Origin: Siphonodentalium dalli
Taxonomy: Eukaryota; Mollusca; Scaphopoda; Gadilida; Siphonodentaliidae
Direction of reading: 5' to 3'
DNA: 64,000 nt
NCBI GenBank assembly: GCA_032622095.1
Contig: CP136069.1
Coordinates: 2,141,462 to 2,205,461, forward strand
Of the stretch, positions 30,162-41,866 are shown piece by piece (position 1 is the stretch's first letter; every line of letters starts with the position of its first letter). The translations under genes and the position numbers were made by a program. The notes under the pieces are model-generated. The model saw nothing but the letters and a program-made list of their open reading frames with translations. It had not been told where the DNA came from and did no database searches.

Positions 30162-30183
30162 AATTATTTAGGGCATTACTGTA
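30162..30183. mobile_element. Terminal scrap of MITE family A
   Basis: Only the last 22 bp of the family A terminus remain (AATTATTTAGGGCATTACTG, then TA). The flanking sequence 30064-30161 and 30184-30346 shows no recognisable feature. Confidence 0.6.
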
Positions 30184-30346
30184 TAACGTGCAATTATCGA
30201 GATTGTCAATTGGGCCTAAAAAGAATGACACTGTAACAGAACTCAGGGCAGGAGTTATTTTTTTGCTGAGAAAAGAGTGATAAAGAAGAAGTCGCGCTGA
30301 AGATCCATATACATTTTATCATGATGAGGGTATCACCCCCTCCCCC

Positions 30347-30428
30347 TGAATCCTGAATACTAGTTAATTTTGGGGGGTGAATCCTGAATTCCAGTTAATT
30401 TTGGGGGGTGAATCCTGAATACATGTTA
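30347..30428. repeat. 31-bp tandem repeat, 2.6 copies
   Basis: TGAATCCTGAAT recurs at 30347, 30378 and 30409, each of the first two followed by AGTTAATTTTGGGGGGTG. The period is 31 bp. It is unrelated in sequence to the 31-bp array at 43.3-45.6 kb. A degenerate echo (TGAATCCCGCGTAC) occurs near 30666-30700. Confidence 0.8.
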
Positions 30429-30727
30429 AGAAATAATATGCGATAAATGACATATAAATTGACGATGGTCGTGTTATGGGCGTTATGATGCCGTTATGAT
30501 ACGATTAATGATACTTTATGATGGCATGGTGGTCGAATATGCCCAAGAAGCTATTCTACCCACTCGTTCATACAGATAACTAGCAAAATATATTATTTGG
30601 CGCCATCAAAATCTGCGTCCAAGATGTTTTGCTTGAACCCGAATACCAGTTAATGCGGGGGTATGAATCCCGCGTACGGCTTCAAAACAGCCTGAATCCC
30701 GCGTACCGAAAAGGGGGGATACCCTCC

Positions 30728-31640
30728 ATGATCAGATGAGGGATGTGGTCTGTAGGGTACACCAAAGAATTTAGTCAAACAAAGAGTAAATTCCAAGATA
30801 TATGCTATGTCACCCTGAAGATCCATATGAAGTTTGGTGATGATCGGATGAGGGATGTGGTCTGTACATGTGCCAAATGATTTAGTCCTGCAAAGATAAA
30901 ACCAAGATGGCTGCCGGCAGCCAAGTTTTTCATCGAAAACTGTTCAAATTTGAAACCTCCCAGCTGGTGGTGATTCTAAACATGCTTGTAAATTTTCAAA
31001 TCAATTCTCAAATAAATGCGGGATTTGCAGATGGATTAAATTTGAAATCCAAGATGGCTGCTAGCAGGCATGTTCTTTAACAAATGTCAGTCAAAATAGG
31101 CTCCCATCCCGAGTCCACCCCGAGGATCCATATACAGTTTGGTGACGATTGGATGAGAGATGCAGCATATAGGGTGTGCCGAAGGATTAAGTCATACAAA
31201 GAGTAAACATTTTGGTCAAAACGGGAGGCTCCCATCTGGAGGTCACCCCGAAGATCCATATGAAGTTTGGTGATGATCGGGTGAGTGATGTGGTCTGTAA
31301 GATGCACCAAAGGATTATAAGTCATGCAAAGAGTAAAATCCAGGACGGCTGCCAGTGGCCATGTTTTTTATTGAAAATTTTCAGATTCGATAACTCGCAT
31401 CTACAGGTGATCACAATCGTGCCTGCAAAATTTAAAAATGATCCAGCAATAAATACGGGCTGAAGGATGTGCCGATGGATTCAAATTTGAAATCCAAGAT
31501 GGCTGCTGGCAGCCATATCTTCAATCGGAATTCAGAAAAATTTGATAGCTCCCATCTATATGCCACCCTGAAGCTACATAAGTTTGGTGAATATTGGATG
31601 AGGGATGCGCCCGTAGGGTTTGCCAAAGGAAATTGTTGAT
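30728..31640. repeat. Degenerate tandem repeats of a dispersed family (AAGATCCATATGAAG / CAAGATGGCTGC)
   Basis: At least four imperfect copies of one module lie here. The module is: AAGATCCATATGAAGTTTGG, then TGATGATCGGATGAGGGATG, a TGGTCTGTA-type segment, CACCAAAGGATT, GTCATACAAAGAGTAAA, CCAAGATGGCTGC and GCAGCCATGTTTTT. Module anchors lie near 30822, 31118, 31249 and 31568. Further copies lie at 50.1-50.5 kb. Copies are 70-90% alike by eye and carry stops in all frames, so I read this as non-coding repeat DNA. Confidence 0.75.
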
Positions 31641-32560
31641 GCATCAACGGATGCATACAAGCAAAGATGATAGACGCCAACCCATGGCAATAGCTCAACA
31701 TTACAAAAAAGATGAGCTAAGAATAGTGATTTTTCCGGTATCCTAAAATAAACACAAAACCTGAAGAAGAAAATGTTACTTTTATCGATTTCCGAGTAAA
31801 ACTGCTGATCAGTCGCCATTATCGTTTTCTTCATTGGAGATCGGTGTTGTAAAGGCCAACTTAATTTTCGAACCCCCAGATCACATTATATAAAATATAT
31901 ACCATATTATATACCCAGATCACATATATAAAATATATGCCACATTATATACCATTTGAAAGAGGAAGCTCCAAAACATTGTATATTCAACTTATCCTGG
32001 GTAAACATGTTTTTTTTTAGATCCTTTGAAACCACATTTTAATTTTAATTTTGTTGCATTCTGGGAGCCATAACGGGGGAAATGTTTCTATGATTTCAGC
32101 TGTTTCCTATTTCTCTTGGGGGCATCTTCTGAGACACAGATGTTTCAAATGGAGATGAATTATAGTATTTTATTAATATTTTATGGCATAGATTGTTATT
32201 TAAACCATATATCAAGGCACAATAACAAAATAATGTGCTCTTTGTGTATCCTTGTGTATCATTTGTGCTGAAAGGGCATATATTCAGAATGAATATATTC
32301 CATATACATGTATGTGTATTTAAAAAGAAAACTTAAAAACACACGCAACAAAGAAACACACGCCACCCCTACTTTTTCCATCGGTACCAGCAAGCTTGAG
32401 TTTAGTGTGCCTGTCACACCCGTTGGGACCTCGATTGTGCGATGTGTCGTCTGCCAATTCGGGGGTATAGAGAAACTCAACTAAAAAAAGAAGAATCTTT
32501 ATGAAGAAGTTTCTATAGAAATGTGATAATAAAAGAACTCTCCAGAGAAGATGAGGCCTA
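31641..32560. other. Intron sequence with no recognised gene
   Basis: Ordinary A+T-rich intron. A short direct repeat (CACATTATATAAAATATATA with diverged copies) lies at about 31877-31955. I see no conserved coding segment on either strand. Confidence 0.5.
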
Positions 32561-32662
32561 AGCAGAATGAGGCCAACAGACAGTGAATTTAGTGATGCTA
32601 GCCCACTATGCGGGACAGCGTCACTAAATTCACCCTATGGGGACCTCATTCTGCAAATGACT
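32561..32662. mobile_element. Foldback element, family C (GCAGAATGAGG...CCTCATTCTGC)
   Basis: About 100 bp of inverted repeat. It starts GCAGAATGAGGCC, reads GTGAATTTAGTGATGCTAGC at the centre and returns as GTCACTAAATTCACCC, then GGGGACCTCATTCTGC. The same sequence recurs at 51918-51960 (half copy) and 52340-52440. An open frame crossing this copy is not conserved between copies and is not a gene. Confidence 0.75.
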
Positions 32663-33369
32663 CCCACCTTATTCTCAGGCCTGGTTACCGGAAACATCAC
32701 TATTTTTTTCGAAACGTTATGTGACATGCACTTAGCATGGCATATAGTCAGCAATATGCAACTGATGATGGTCTTAGCAAAACATTTTGGCATTTTTGTA
32801 ACTCATTGGAACCAATTTCCAAAAGTGTATAAATTCTACTTTTGGCATAAAATGAATTTTTTTTGGTGGCGTACGTTCTAAAAACTATTTTCAAGATTCC
32901 AATAAACCGCTCCAGGATCCAGCTTTCAGCTTCAACCTCACATTCATGTCAACAGAACGAGGAGCAAATTGGGACCTTGGTCATCATCATATTTAGCCTC
33001 GTTTAATATGCCTAGCACTGGCAACCTCCCTTTTCTATTGACATCCATAATTTATGCACCACCTTCATTATGTGGGGAAATTATATGACGGATAGGTTGT
33101 AAGCCATTATTTCGTTCCCTCTACTTATGCTGATAAACGGAAAGGCTGTAAGGTCCATCAGCCAGTGCTCCATTCTGATTTGTTATTCTCATTCCAGAGG
33201 GCTAGGTGTGATTTTCGGTGTCCCAGGCAGATGTATCACCTTGCAAGGCACCCGTATTGGTTAACCCATAAAACATCACTATTCATTAGCCTTATAAGTG
33301 CAGTGAAAACAAGGCTATTTAAAAACCCCTCATTTAACCCACTCGATACTAAATACCGATTGACAGGTA
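32663..33369. other. Intron sequence with no recognised feature
   Basis: About 700 bp with no repeat family member and no coding similarity that I can support. Confidence 0.5.
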
Positions 33370-33546
33370 TACAGTAGTGTCCTAAATAATCGACTCCTTA
33401 ACCACAGCAGAATTGTGGATAACTTTTCAAGATTTAGTCGGAAATATGACTTGTTATGGTAAATATACATATTTCGAACTAAATCCTAAAAAATTACCCA
33501 TAATTCTGCTGTGGTTAAGAAGTCGATTACTTAGAGCATTACTGTA
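33370..33546. mobile_element. Foldback MITE, family A, shortened centre
   Basis: A 177-bp copy running TACAGTAGTGTCCTAAATAA ... GCATTACTGTA. It has the family's CTTAACCACAGCAGAATT and TAATTCTGCTGTGGTTAAG arms, but the central GAGAGCTTTCC hairpin is lost and replaced by an A+T-rich segment. Confidence 0.8.
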
Positions 33547-34879
33547 TAGGTGAATAGCACAGAATATATACATGTATAGTATGTTATATGAATAACTCGG
33601 AATATATATAGTATGCTGTATGAATAACTCAGAAAAGGTGTAGGCATTTTGAGCAATGGTTTTGATCGCGGTTGGCCGATTGTAAATATATGCACACATG
33701 TATATATATGTATAACAGTAACAGGAGTTTATTATTTATATCATCCTATGAATATATATGATCACTAACACCCGTAGAGAGCCCCACACAGGTAGAGTGA
33801 TCTATTACTGACTGTCGTCTGCTCGTGACGGTGAGGGGCACCATACGGGAGTAAATTGACACTTATAAGTTACTTTTATAATGATTGAATATGAATCATT
33901 TTGCTCTTGTATTATCTGTTTTTCTGTCTGACGTCTGCTTTTATTATATGCACACTCCACCAAATGAATAATAGACCATTCCAATGTATAGTTTTATAAG
34001 TGAGTGGGAGAATCCATTTAGTATAGAGAGGGTTATACTCATGGTTACGTAATATGGTGTACTCTTGCTGGAAATGCCACGAGAAGTGAGAGCCAGCCCA
34101 AAACCACTGGCGCGTACACAAGTGATGCATTTTATTGGCTACACATCATGGAGTATGGCATAAGGACAATAACAGTGTCAACCAAATAAACAGCATTATA
34201 ATCGGGGGCATGGCGGCAAAATTATATTTCGACAAGAAGCTCACATTTTAGATAATGGTCACCAACTGATAGCAATGGTGAAACATCTTGCAAAAGGCAA
34301 CAAGAAATTCAATTAATTGAGGAAAAACACCCACTGTCCTGAGTGGTATTGATAAGCTGTTGGGGGGGGGGGGAAGAGATATTAATTGTGTTAAAGTGCA
34401 ATGGGAAGTAATTGCGGTTAAGGGTAATAAGAAATGTCTTATTGCATTCTCATTGGGCTTAATCATAATTAGAGATTCCTTAAGTTATTGCGGTTAATCG
34501 AAATTGTCTATTAAATGTCAATTTTGATTCCCATAGAGATCATCAATGATGTCTATGCGCAGGGTCGACGTGCCAATCTTCTCTATTTGGATTTCAATTG
34601 TTGGCTCATTAAATATGCACATATGCTTAAGATACAGTCGTGCACGAAGCGAGCTCCCGTAAGTCGGGTTTTGGATCCCATGCAGTTAATGAAAATATCA
34701 TTGAAATAATCGGTTTCCCCCAATAAACAACCATATATTCAATATACATGTTTTGGAGCAGAATTAGGCAGTCCATATTGGACGCTATCATGGATTTTTT
34801 TTTTTTTTTTTTAATTTTCACACATATTTATTAGCTATGTGGATGGAGTTCTCATTACACCTCACATCCTTATATTGGT
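33547..34879. other. Intron sequence with simple repeats
   Basis: Holds a TATGTGTATA-rich stretch near 33590-33720 and a short dispersed repeat at about 33768-33840 (GAGAGCCCCACACAGGTAGA ... GTCGTCTGCTCGTG) that recurs at 42136-42205. It also has a G run near 34363 and a T run at about 34793-34812. No coding segment is supported. Confidence 0.5.
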
Positions 34880-35362
34880 TACAGTAATGCCCAAAGTAAT
34901 TGACCACTTAACCACATCAGAATTATTGGTAATTTTTCAGCATTTAAAATCCTGACAAATTACCCATTATTCAGCTGTGGTTAAGTGGTCAATTACTTTG
35001 TACATTACTGTATGAGGATTGAGTTATCATTACACCTCAAATCCTTATATTGGTTACAGTAATGCCCAAAGTAATTGACCACTTAACCACAGCAGAATTA
35101 TGGGTATTTTTTCAGCATTTAAAATCCTGACAAATTACCAATAATTATACTGTGGTTAAGTGGTCAATTACTTTGGACATTACTGTATGAGGATTGAGTT
35201 ATTATTACACCTCAAATCCTTATATTGGTTACAGTAATGCCCAAAGTAATGGACCACTTAACCACAGCAGAATTATGGGTAATTTTTCAGGATTTAAAAT
35301 CATGAAAAAATACCCATTATTTTGCTGTGGTTAAGTGATCAATTACTTTGGACATTACTGTA
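34880..35362. repeat. Three tandem 175-bp units, each with a 133-bp foldback MITE (family B)
   Basis: Palindromic elements at 34880-35012, 35055-35187 and 35230-35362 all begin TACAGTAATGCCCAAAGTAA and end TTACTTTGNACATTACTGTA. They are separated by the same 42-bp spacer (TGAGGATTGAGTTAT...CTTATATTGGT). Starts are exactly 175 bp apart, so MITE and spacer were duplicated together. Family B shares its terminus and its CTTAACCACAGCAGAATTAT core with family A, but differs in the bases just inside the end. Confidence 0.9.
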
Positions 35363-36180
35363 TGTAGATGGAGTTAAACCTCACATCAGTGTGTTGGGGA
35401 TTTGGACCTTGACTTGGGACCTTTTGTTTTTAACGCGACAAATGCGCGTACACCTTATACACAAATTTCTTATGTAACCAGAGTTTTTCTTGGATAAGAT
35501 GAGTTTGAAGCCTGCTTACATTTCAAAATGTTGTCAGTGTTATATTGTCTGCAGCGGAACTCAACACGTTGAAGCAAAAGTTAGAAAAGATAAAATGTGT
35601 ACGTAATGAGACTATAATACCACTAAAACGATAACGACCGATGTTGACATATTATGCATCTGAACTCTACTGTTGCAACATGGCTATAAAATAGGGGGTT
35701 GTCAGAATCTTAGTCATCTCTATATAGTGCCAGAATAGTCATCTATAAGATGTTGGGTTGGTTATATGGACTCGGAGAAAGGAGAAAAAGTGGTTTGTAC
35801 CGATGAACTGACATAAATTAGTGGAGCGATGTTGCATCGCGACTGTACTAAAGCAGCAATGATGTAAAATGGGGGGGGGGGTCTGAAATTATCTATCTCT
35901 ATTGATGGCACCAGGATTATATAGATAGGAATAGCAATTGATATACGTATACAGTATACTATAGTAATACCATAGACATATAAGTACAAATATCACGTGA
36001 TAAAATATTACGTAACGTGAATATACCGATGAAAGAAATAAATAAATTGGACCGGGATTAGAGGTTGGGTTGGTTATATGTGGATAATTTGATATGGAAT
36101 TCATACCGATGAAAGGATACAAATTAGTGGAGCGATAATGACCAATGTTGACACTTACCGGCGTTACCGCTATACTTAAA
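35363..36180. other. Intron sequence with direct-repeat remnants
   Basis: Two related blocks, about 35750-35830 and 36060-36140, share GTTGGGTTGGTTATATG, then CCGATGAA and AAATTAGTGGAGCGAT. The phrase GACCRATGTTGAC recurs near 35636, 36139 and 36617. A G run lies at about 35872-35881. No coding segment is supported. Confidence 0.5.
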
Positions 36181-36194
36181 CTTAATTGACCACC

Positions 36195-36560
36195 AGCAAC
36201 GTGGTGTCACCCCATTAATACTGCGGTACTATACCGCGGTATCCTCCAATACCGCGGTACTGATACCGCTTGTTAACGTATGTGGGAGTAAATACCTCCC
36301 CTCAAAGTGTTCCATGAAAATCACTGCGGTATTCAAAAAAATTAATGCGGTGCCCTGCCCGCTAAAAGACCGCGGTATTCAAAAAAATTAATGCGGTGCC
36401 CGCTAAAAGACCGCGGTATCATCGCCCAAAACCGTAATTCCACTGCCATGACCGCCTTGATACAGCTACCGTTTATTACCGGTATCACCGTGGTCATGAC
36501 CGGGGTATCACCCCGTTTTTTCTGGTCAATTACTTTGAGAATAGCGGTAGTCAGGCTACG
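36195..36560. repeat. Cluster of ACCGCGGTAT-type palindromes with a short tandem duplication
   Basis: The 8-bp palindrome ACCGCGGT and near relatives (GCGGTATT, GCGGTACT, CACCGTGG) recur many times. A direct duplication of about 45 bp is visible at about 36320-36420 (TATTCAAAAAAATTAATGCG, then GTGCCC and GCTAAAAGACCGCGG twice). It is more G+C-rich than its surroundings. I cannot assign it to a known element. Confidence 0.55.
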
Positions 36561-36734
36561 CGCGGGAAAAAATAGGGGTTGATACGATAGACCAAAATAA
36601 ATTTGTCAGGTGATAATGACCAATGTTGACCTATAAAATAACGCGACTATACTGTCGCATAATTATCAGGTGTAACCGGTCAAATATGAACTCTAGTGAC
36701 CAATATAGAACAGGTCAGAAAACATTCGCAGGGC

Positions 36735-37085
36735 CCTAAAATTTATTTAACACTCCATTTGCCATTAAAATTTATTTATGTCGATAAAACTGTCATTTTT
36801 CAAAATTTTAAGCTGAGACTTGGAGTGTGTAGGTGGGATAGCTACATATTCGTAAAATGACAGAGTACAGCACGCAATTATGTTTTAGATGGAAGAAATG
36901 AATTTTTTTCAATGATAAAATTTAACATGGAATTTACCATTAACATCGATTTATGTCGATAAAACTGTCATTTTTCAAACTTTTAGGCTGAGACTTGGTG
37001 TATGTGCGTGGGATACATATATGTTCCTAAAATGACCGAGTCCAGCGCGTAATTATGTTTTAGATGGAAGAAATTGAATTTGACA
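36735..37085. repeat. 175-bp tandem duplication, two copies
   Basis: TCGATAAAACTGTCATTTTT occurs at 36781 and 36956. Both copies are followed by AGGCTGAGACTTGG-like sequence, a GTGGGATA segment, AAAATGAC, and AATTATGTTTTAGATGGAAG. The copies are clearly diverged. The period matches that of the family B MITE array by coincidence; the sequences are unrelated. Confidence 0.7.
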
Positions 37086-38068
37086 TTTTCACAAAAACAC
37101 GCCAATTCCGAATCCAGATGACCTACTTGCAGACGAGCGCTCGTTAATATTCATGCCAAGAAATACAGGCGTCAAACTCATCTTTTTGGAAGGTTAATCC
37201 GATATACACATATTGAAATAATCCTTCCAGAACACCTTCCAAGATATAGAAGAATATTTTAATAGATTAGGACGCCAAAACAGTCGTAATGAAAGAATTA
37301 AAATGCACATCGCCTCCGCTTCGATTGTCACTGCGAGACCGCTTTCGGCATTGGAATTCTAATGACGTCATTTGCGTTGCTTGCCAACCTTAACCCTTTC
37401 CATTTCCAACGACATTTCAATTGGTTGAAATTAAAAAGTTATCAAGTTCTAGCTCAACCTGAATCTAGTTACCCAATTGGTAGAATTACATTAGCAGTAC
37501 TTTTTAGTTTCATCAATTATAACTATAATTTTATTGACGATATGAGCTCAACCTCATAATATGAAACTGTTTATGGCGGTGTTATCCAAACGTGTGCTTT
37601 GATAATGATTATAATTTTATTTTGCGATCAAACGTCAGTGCAGCTCAGCAGAAACGCATAGGCACTAGTTCAATTCCGCAGAAACGCATGAGTCCTACGA
37701 TTATAGTACACCCACTGAACGCGCTTCGCGCGTTAGTGTAAACATATTTTATTGCATAATAATATCGCAACGGGATTGAGACACAAGTTTTACAACTTAC
37801 AAATGGTCTCTCTCCCCACATAATTGTATTACACAAAATGAACATAAAATATAATCACACACAAAATAATTCATATGTACAACATCTTTTCACTTATAAC
37901 AATATAATGATATAATCCCGAGTATGACAATAACGGTGGATATTTCTCTTTATGGGGGGGTGGTTCGTCCCGTGGGTCGGTGGCTCAGACGAGTCTTCGC
38001 ATTCTATATATGTAGTGATAATACAACATGTTACATTTGCAGCGTAGGTTTGCACATCAATGTGTTTA
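37086..38068. other. Intron sequence, including possible 3' flank of the minus-strand LINE
   Basis: No repeat family or host coding segment is recognised. The last 200 bp or so may be the 3' untranslated end of the LINE fragment at 38069-39040, but no clear poly(A) or tandem tail marks the junction. Confidence 0.4.
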
Positions 38069-39040
38069 CTAAAATTTGAACCGCGATGTCGAGGTTATGT
38101 ATAATTGAACAGCCCTAAATATGTTCCGGTTTTGTGTACTATTCAGGTTAGTATCTCCAAGGAGGAGTTTCTCGAGATTAATAGTTAGTACACCAATGGT
38201 AGCGAGTTGGTGAAACAACAAACATCGTTGATCTGTGTAAAATGGACAAACAAAAAAATAATGATTTGCTTCTTCGGCCGGGTGACCACAACGACAGCTT
38301 GGGTTGTCCGATATGAAGTTAGAAAATTTGTCACCGTTTAAATCGCTACAGTAATTTCGAAGTTTGCAATGAATGATGTTTATCGCGCGATTTCCGAAAT
38401 TAAAATAGTCTGGTGGCACAAGAACTGGATCAGTCGTTAGGTATTTTGTTTTAAAAATACTAATGGAAGATGATTCTTTTATTTTATTTGACAGGGTATT
38501 CCATTCCCTAGTTGTATTTGGGAAAAATGTGTGTTCAAAATGGACAGTTCTTTTGAATGTGTATGGAGGAAAACTTGTTTTATCTCTAAAATCATATCTA
38601 GTAGCTGATTCTGGGCGGGTGGGTAAGAGATTGTTGAGATATTTAGGGGTCTTGTTATTAGTTATTCTGTACATGATATTCATTCTATGAGATTTCCTTC
38701 TGTTTGTTAACGTTTGCCACCCCAATTCTACTAGCAAGTTTTTCACAGGAACGGATCGCGTGAGACCTGTAACAATTCGACCCGCGTCCGCTTGGATGCG
38801 ATCTAGTTTTGAAATAACATTTGCTGGGGCGGAGTCCCAGACAACGTCAGCGTAATCCATCAGGGGCAATATGTACGCTCGATAAATTGTGTCTAAGGTT
38901 TTCCTATTTAAAGAAAATTTCAATTGTCTTAGATATGCAAGGCGGCCATATATTTTCTTTGATAACTCATTGATATGTTTTCGCGCGTTGGTCAGTGGGT
39001 GAAAAACTATATAAAGTTTAAAATCACTACAACTATACAA
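38069..39040 (-). pseudogene. 5'-truncated non-LTR retrotransposon (LINE), ORF2 C-terminal part
   Basis: An intact 323-codon frame encodes the region after the reverse-transcriptase palm. It opens with the thumb-like HINELSKKIYGRLAYLRQL and AYILPLMDYADVVWD, and continues through a linker. It ends in a cysteine/histidine motif (CRCGHPAEEANHYFFVC, about residue 255-271) seen at the C-terminus of several jockey/CR1-group LINEs. Endonuclease and RT palm are absent, as expected for 5' truncation on insertion. The first residues before about residue 15 are probably flanking sequence read through. The open frame suggests a fairly young copy. The clade is inferred only from general resemblance. It lies in the ENPP intron, in the same orientation as the host gene. 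Confidence 0.82.
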
Positions 39041-39239
39041 TCAACATCACTAACAGACGGAAAATTAATGGACAATGTGCTGATGTTTGGTCTTAATAAT
39101 CTTGAAAATAACTTAGAGCGTATGCAAAGAGCCGAATAACATTTATAGCCAAAGGGTTAATTTAGAAATTTAGAAATAGTGACTTGTGTATGTGTGTGTT
39201 GCATATAAAAGAAAAATGTATATATACTTCTAAAAACTA

Positions 39240-41265
39240 GCTACTCCACAGGAAGATCCAAATTTTTCTCCAAATCACAAGAAACTGGTTGATGATGATC
39301 TCTCCAGAATAGCGGTCACTTGCAATTGTCAAGGAATCACTAGTCCACTAGTTACCATAACTGAAGTATATCAGGCCATCAGGAATCTTAACAATAACAA
39401 GGCCGCAGACATTTTCGGATAGCAGCTGAACACATAAAAAACTCTCCTGACGCAGTCACCATTTACATCAAAAACCTCCTCAACCTCTTAATACAGAGAA
39501 GATCGATCCCATCTATCCTCAAGGAGGGCATCCTGACTCCAGTATACAAGAAATGTGACCCGCACCTTCCAACCAACTACAGAGGCATCTCCGTCACACC
39601 TCTCTTACTAAAGATCCTGGAACATATTCTCAACATCAGGCACAATACAGTTATCTCGAAAGACCAATCACGACTCCAGTCTGGCTTCACGAAGGGTACT
39701 TCATGTCTGAATTCTGCACTAATCGTCACTGAATGCATCAACGAAGCGGTACTTACCAACAAACCACTAATCCTAATCACGCTTGACGCTCAGAAAGCAT
39801 TCGACGTTGTGGACCATAACATCTTGCTCAGAAAGCTGTACCTGGACGGTATCACTGGCTCAGATTGGGTCCTGTTGAAGAATCTGTATACCGGCATGAC
39901 TTCTCGAGTGAAATGGCAAAACCAGCTCTCCAGTCCTTTCAGTATAGCACAAGGGGTAAGCCAAGGAGGAATCCTATCACAGCGCACTATAAAATAATCT
40001 CCTGTTACAACTGAAATCAAACTTTAACCCTTTGGCGAGTAGAACGACATATATGTCGTCTATCGGTTGAGGAGTAGAACGACATATATGTCGTTTCAGG
40101 AAGTGTTATTTTATGTAGACATAACTTCAATAAATCATATGATTTATAAATGATTTGTATAGGACTTATTATGATTAATATAATGTCCCGAATGTATACG
40201 TGCAATCGATTATGATAACACACGTTAAAAAAATGCACATAAATTAAAACGAATTATTGGACACTTTTGACCCGAACTTGTTAATAATTATTGCTATGAC
40301 GTTGACGTTAAATTTACTCATGACGTCATGTATATGACGTTACAGATAATCTCCAAAGGGTTAAAGGTGCAACCATCGGCGATATCAAGATTCCCCATAT
40401 GACCTGCGCTGACGATGTCACACTCCTCCGTAGAAGCGCAACACCAACTTAATGCAGTGGAAAACATGCACAAGTCTCACAAAATAACCGATACAACATT
40501 AATGCTGCAAAAAGTGCATGCATCATTTACAATGCCAAGCTGACTCGAGGTCTACAAATCTTTGAAAAGGGTATTCCGCAGCCACTGCTGACAAAACACC
40601 TGGGTATCACAAGAAACCAGAAGAGTACTGCCAACATTGAAGACAAAATCATTCTTGGCCGACGCACTGCCTATGCACTGATGGGCTCCGGAATGCATGG
40701 TCGAACTGGAATCACACAGCTGGTAAAAGCCAAATTATGGAAAACCTACGTTGTCCCACGCATCGTCTATGGTCTGGAATCAATCATGCTTACAAATACA
40801 CAACTCAACAAATTAGACACCTTCCAGGATAAAATGCTCCGACAACTACAGAATCTCCCAACAAGAACTGCCCTGAATGCAGTAAAAGCGCTTCTTGGCA
40901 TTCCGCCACTATCTGTCATTATCCACAAGAACATGCTCAAACTATTCCTACGAATTGCACGGTCTCCAGACTCAACAGAACATCAGATAGCTTGTCGCCA
41001 ACAAGCCGTGAGAGACATCAATGACAAAAGCGGGTTCTCCTATATCAGACGACTGCTAACAGAGTATAACCTCCCTTCAGCTTATTCAATCATTATACAC
41101 CCTCCAACTAAGTCCGACAGCCTTCTCCCCAGTATGAATCAAGTCCTCCTAGACAATTCAGCAACCTTTACCCAACTCATCCTTGACCTTAGCCATCCAT
41201 ATATTCCTGATACCATCGACTGGGAGGAACACTCTGTTGACCAGCTAGAACTTTACTCCAGATAA
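39240..41265 (+). pseudogene. Broken LINE reverse transcriptase with a TTAA-element insertion
   Basis: RT motifs appear in order but in changing frames. PTNYRGISVTPLL is at about 39570, and SGFTKGTSCLNSALIVTE lies around 39680-39730. Motif A is LDAQKAFD (39782-39805), motif B is QGVSQGGILS (39950-39979) and motif C is CADD (40405-40416). The C-terminal thumb, starting GMHGRTGITQLVKAKLWKTY, runs open to 41265. Stops and frameshifts lie in the first 300 bp, around 39980-40000 and after 40450. A 333-bp foreign element interrupts it at 40028-40360. The endonuclease end is missing. It is a different LINE from the one at 38-39 kb: opposite strand and a different C-terminus. Confidence 0.85.
40028..40360. 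mobile_element. TTAA-flanked piggyBac-like MITE inside the LINE
   Basis: 333 bp flanked by TTAA on both sides (40024-40027 and 40361-40364). Ends are CCCTTTGGCGAG and, in reverse, CCCTTTGGAGAT. TTAA duplication with CCC...GGG ends is typical of piggyBac-type transposons; there is no transposase here. Removing the element plus one TTAA brings the LINE codons back into one frame (N-F-K-G-A-T across the join), so the boundaries are exact. Inside are two copies of the perfect 16-bp palindrome ACGACATATATGTCGT (40044-40059 and 40079-40094), 35 bp apart. Confidence 0.85.
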
Positions 41266-41543
41266 TTCCTATATCAGCTCCATACTAGAAGATTTGCAGT
41301 TCTAAAGGTCAAAAGGAAAGTTTCACATAGACCACGCAAGACTCGCTCCGAGCTCAAAGTCCCTTAAGTATTATCTAGGTATAGAAGGATCTTAACTGAC
41401 GCCATATGTAAATACGTAAACAGCTGTATGTTCACGGATTCAATTCAACTCGGACGAATACATTCTACATCCATCCAATACTGGAGTGCCTCGCATAATC
41501 AACGGGGGAATCTCATTCAAAAGAAGAAGAAGAAGTACCCTGT
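41266..41543. other. Probable LINE 3' end and junction
   Basis: Sequence after the LINE stop, with an AAGAAGAAGAAG run at about 41519-41535 just before the hairpin element. It probably includes the LINE 3' untranslated region. No gene is seen. Confidence 0.45.
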
Positions 41544-41866
41544 GCCAATGCATTCTCTTATATATGCGAGGCGACCATAGGTTGCGGCGCATATATAACA
41601 GAATGCATTGGCCTAACATTGTTTCACCATTTGTTATTATTTTTTACAATTTTAATAAAAACAAATTATATTCTTTAACAATTTTATAATTTCACCCATT
41701 CAGAGCCACAGACAAACATGAGCAGACGACACTCAGTACACATGCTTCTATATGTGTGGGGCTCCCTGCAGGGTTATTGACACTCTGGATATCATCCCCG
41801 ACCTCATTGTCCAACAAAGCCAAATCATTGTCACAGGAGTTGTCCAACTCGGAAAAGGGCAGCAAG
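41544..41866. mobile_element. Hairpin-bearing element fragment, inverted copy of 29725-30059
   Basis: Begins with a 69-bp hairpin (41544-41612, arms GCCAATGCATTCTCTTATAT) and continues as the reverse complement of the 29.7-30.06 kb element: A+T-rich spacer, TCTATATGTGTGGGGCTCCC, and GAGTTGTCCAACTCGGAAAA. It ends directly at the MITE at 41867, as its partner does. No TTAA end is visible. Short open frames here cross into the MITE and are not genes. Confidence 0.7.

Noticed and set aside
38463-38690. 75-codon plus-strand frame
   Set aside because: Antisense shadow of the minus-strand LINE ORF.
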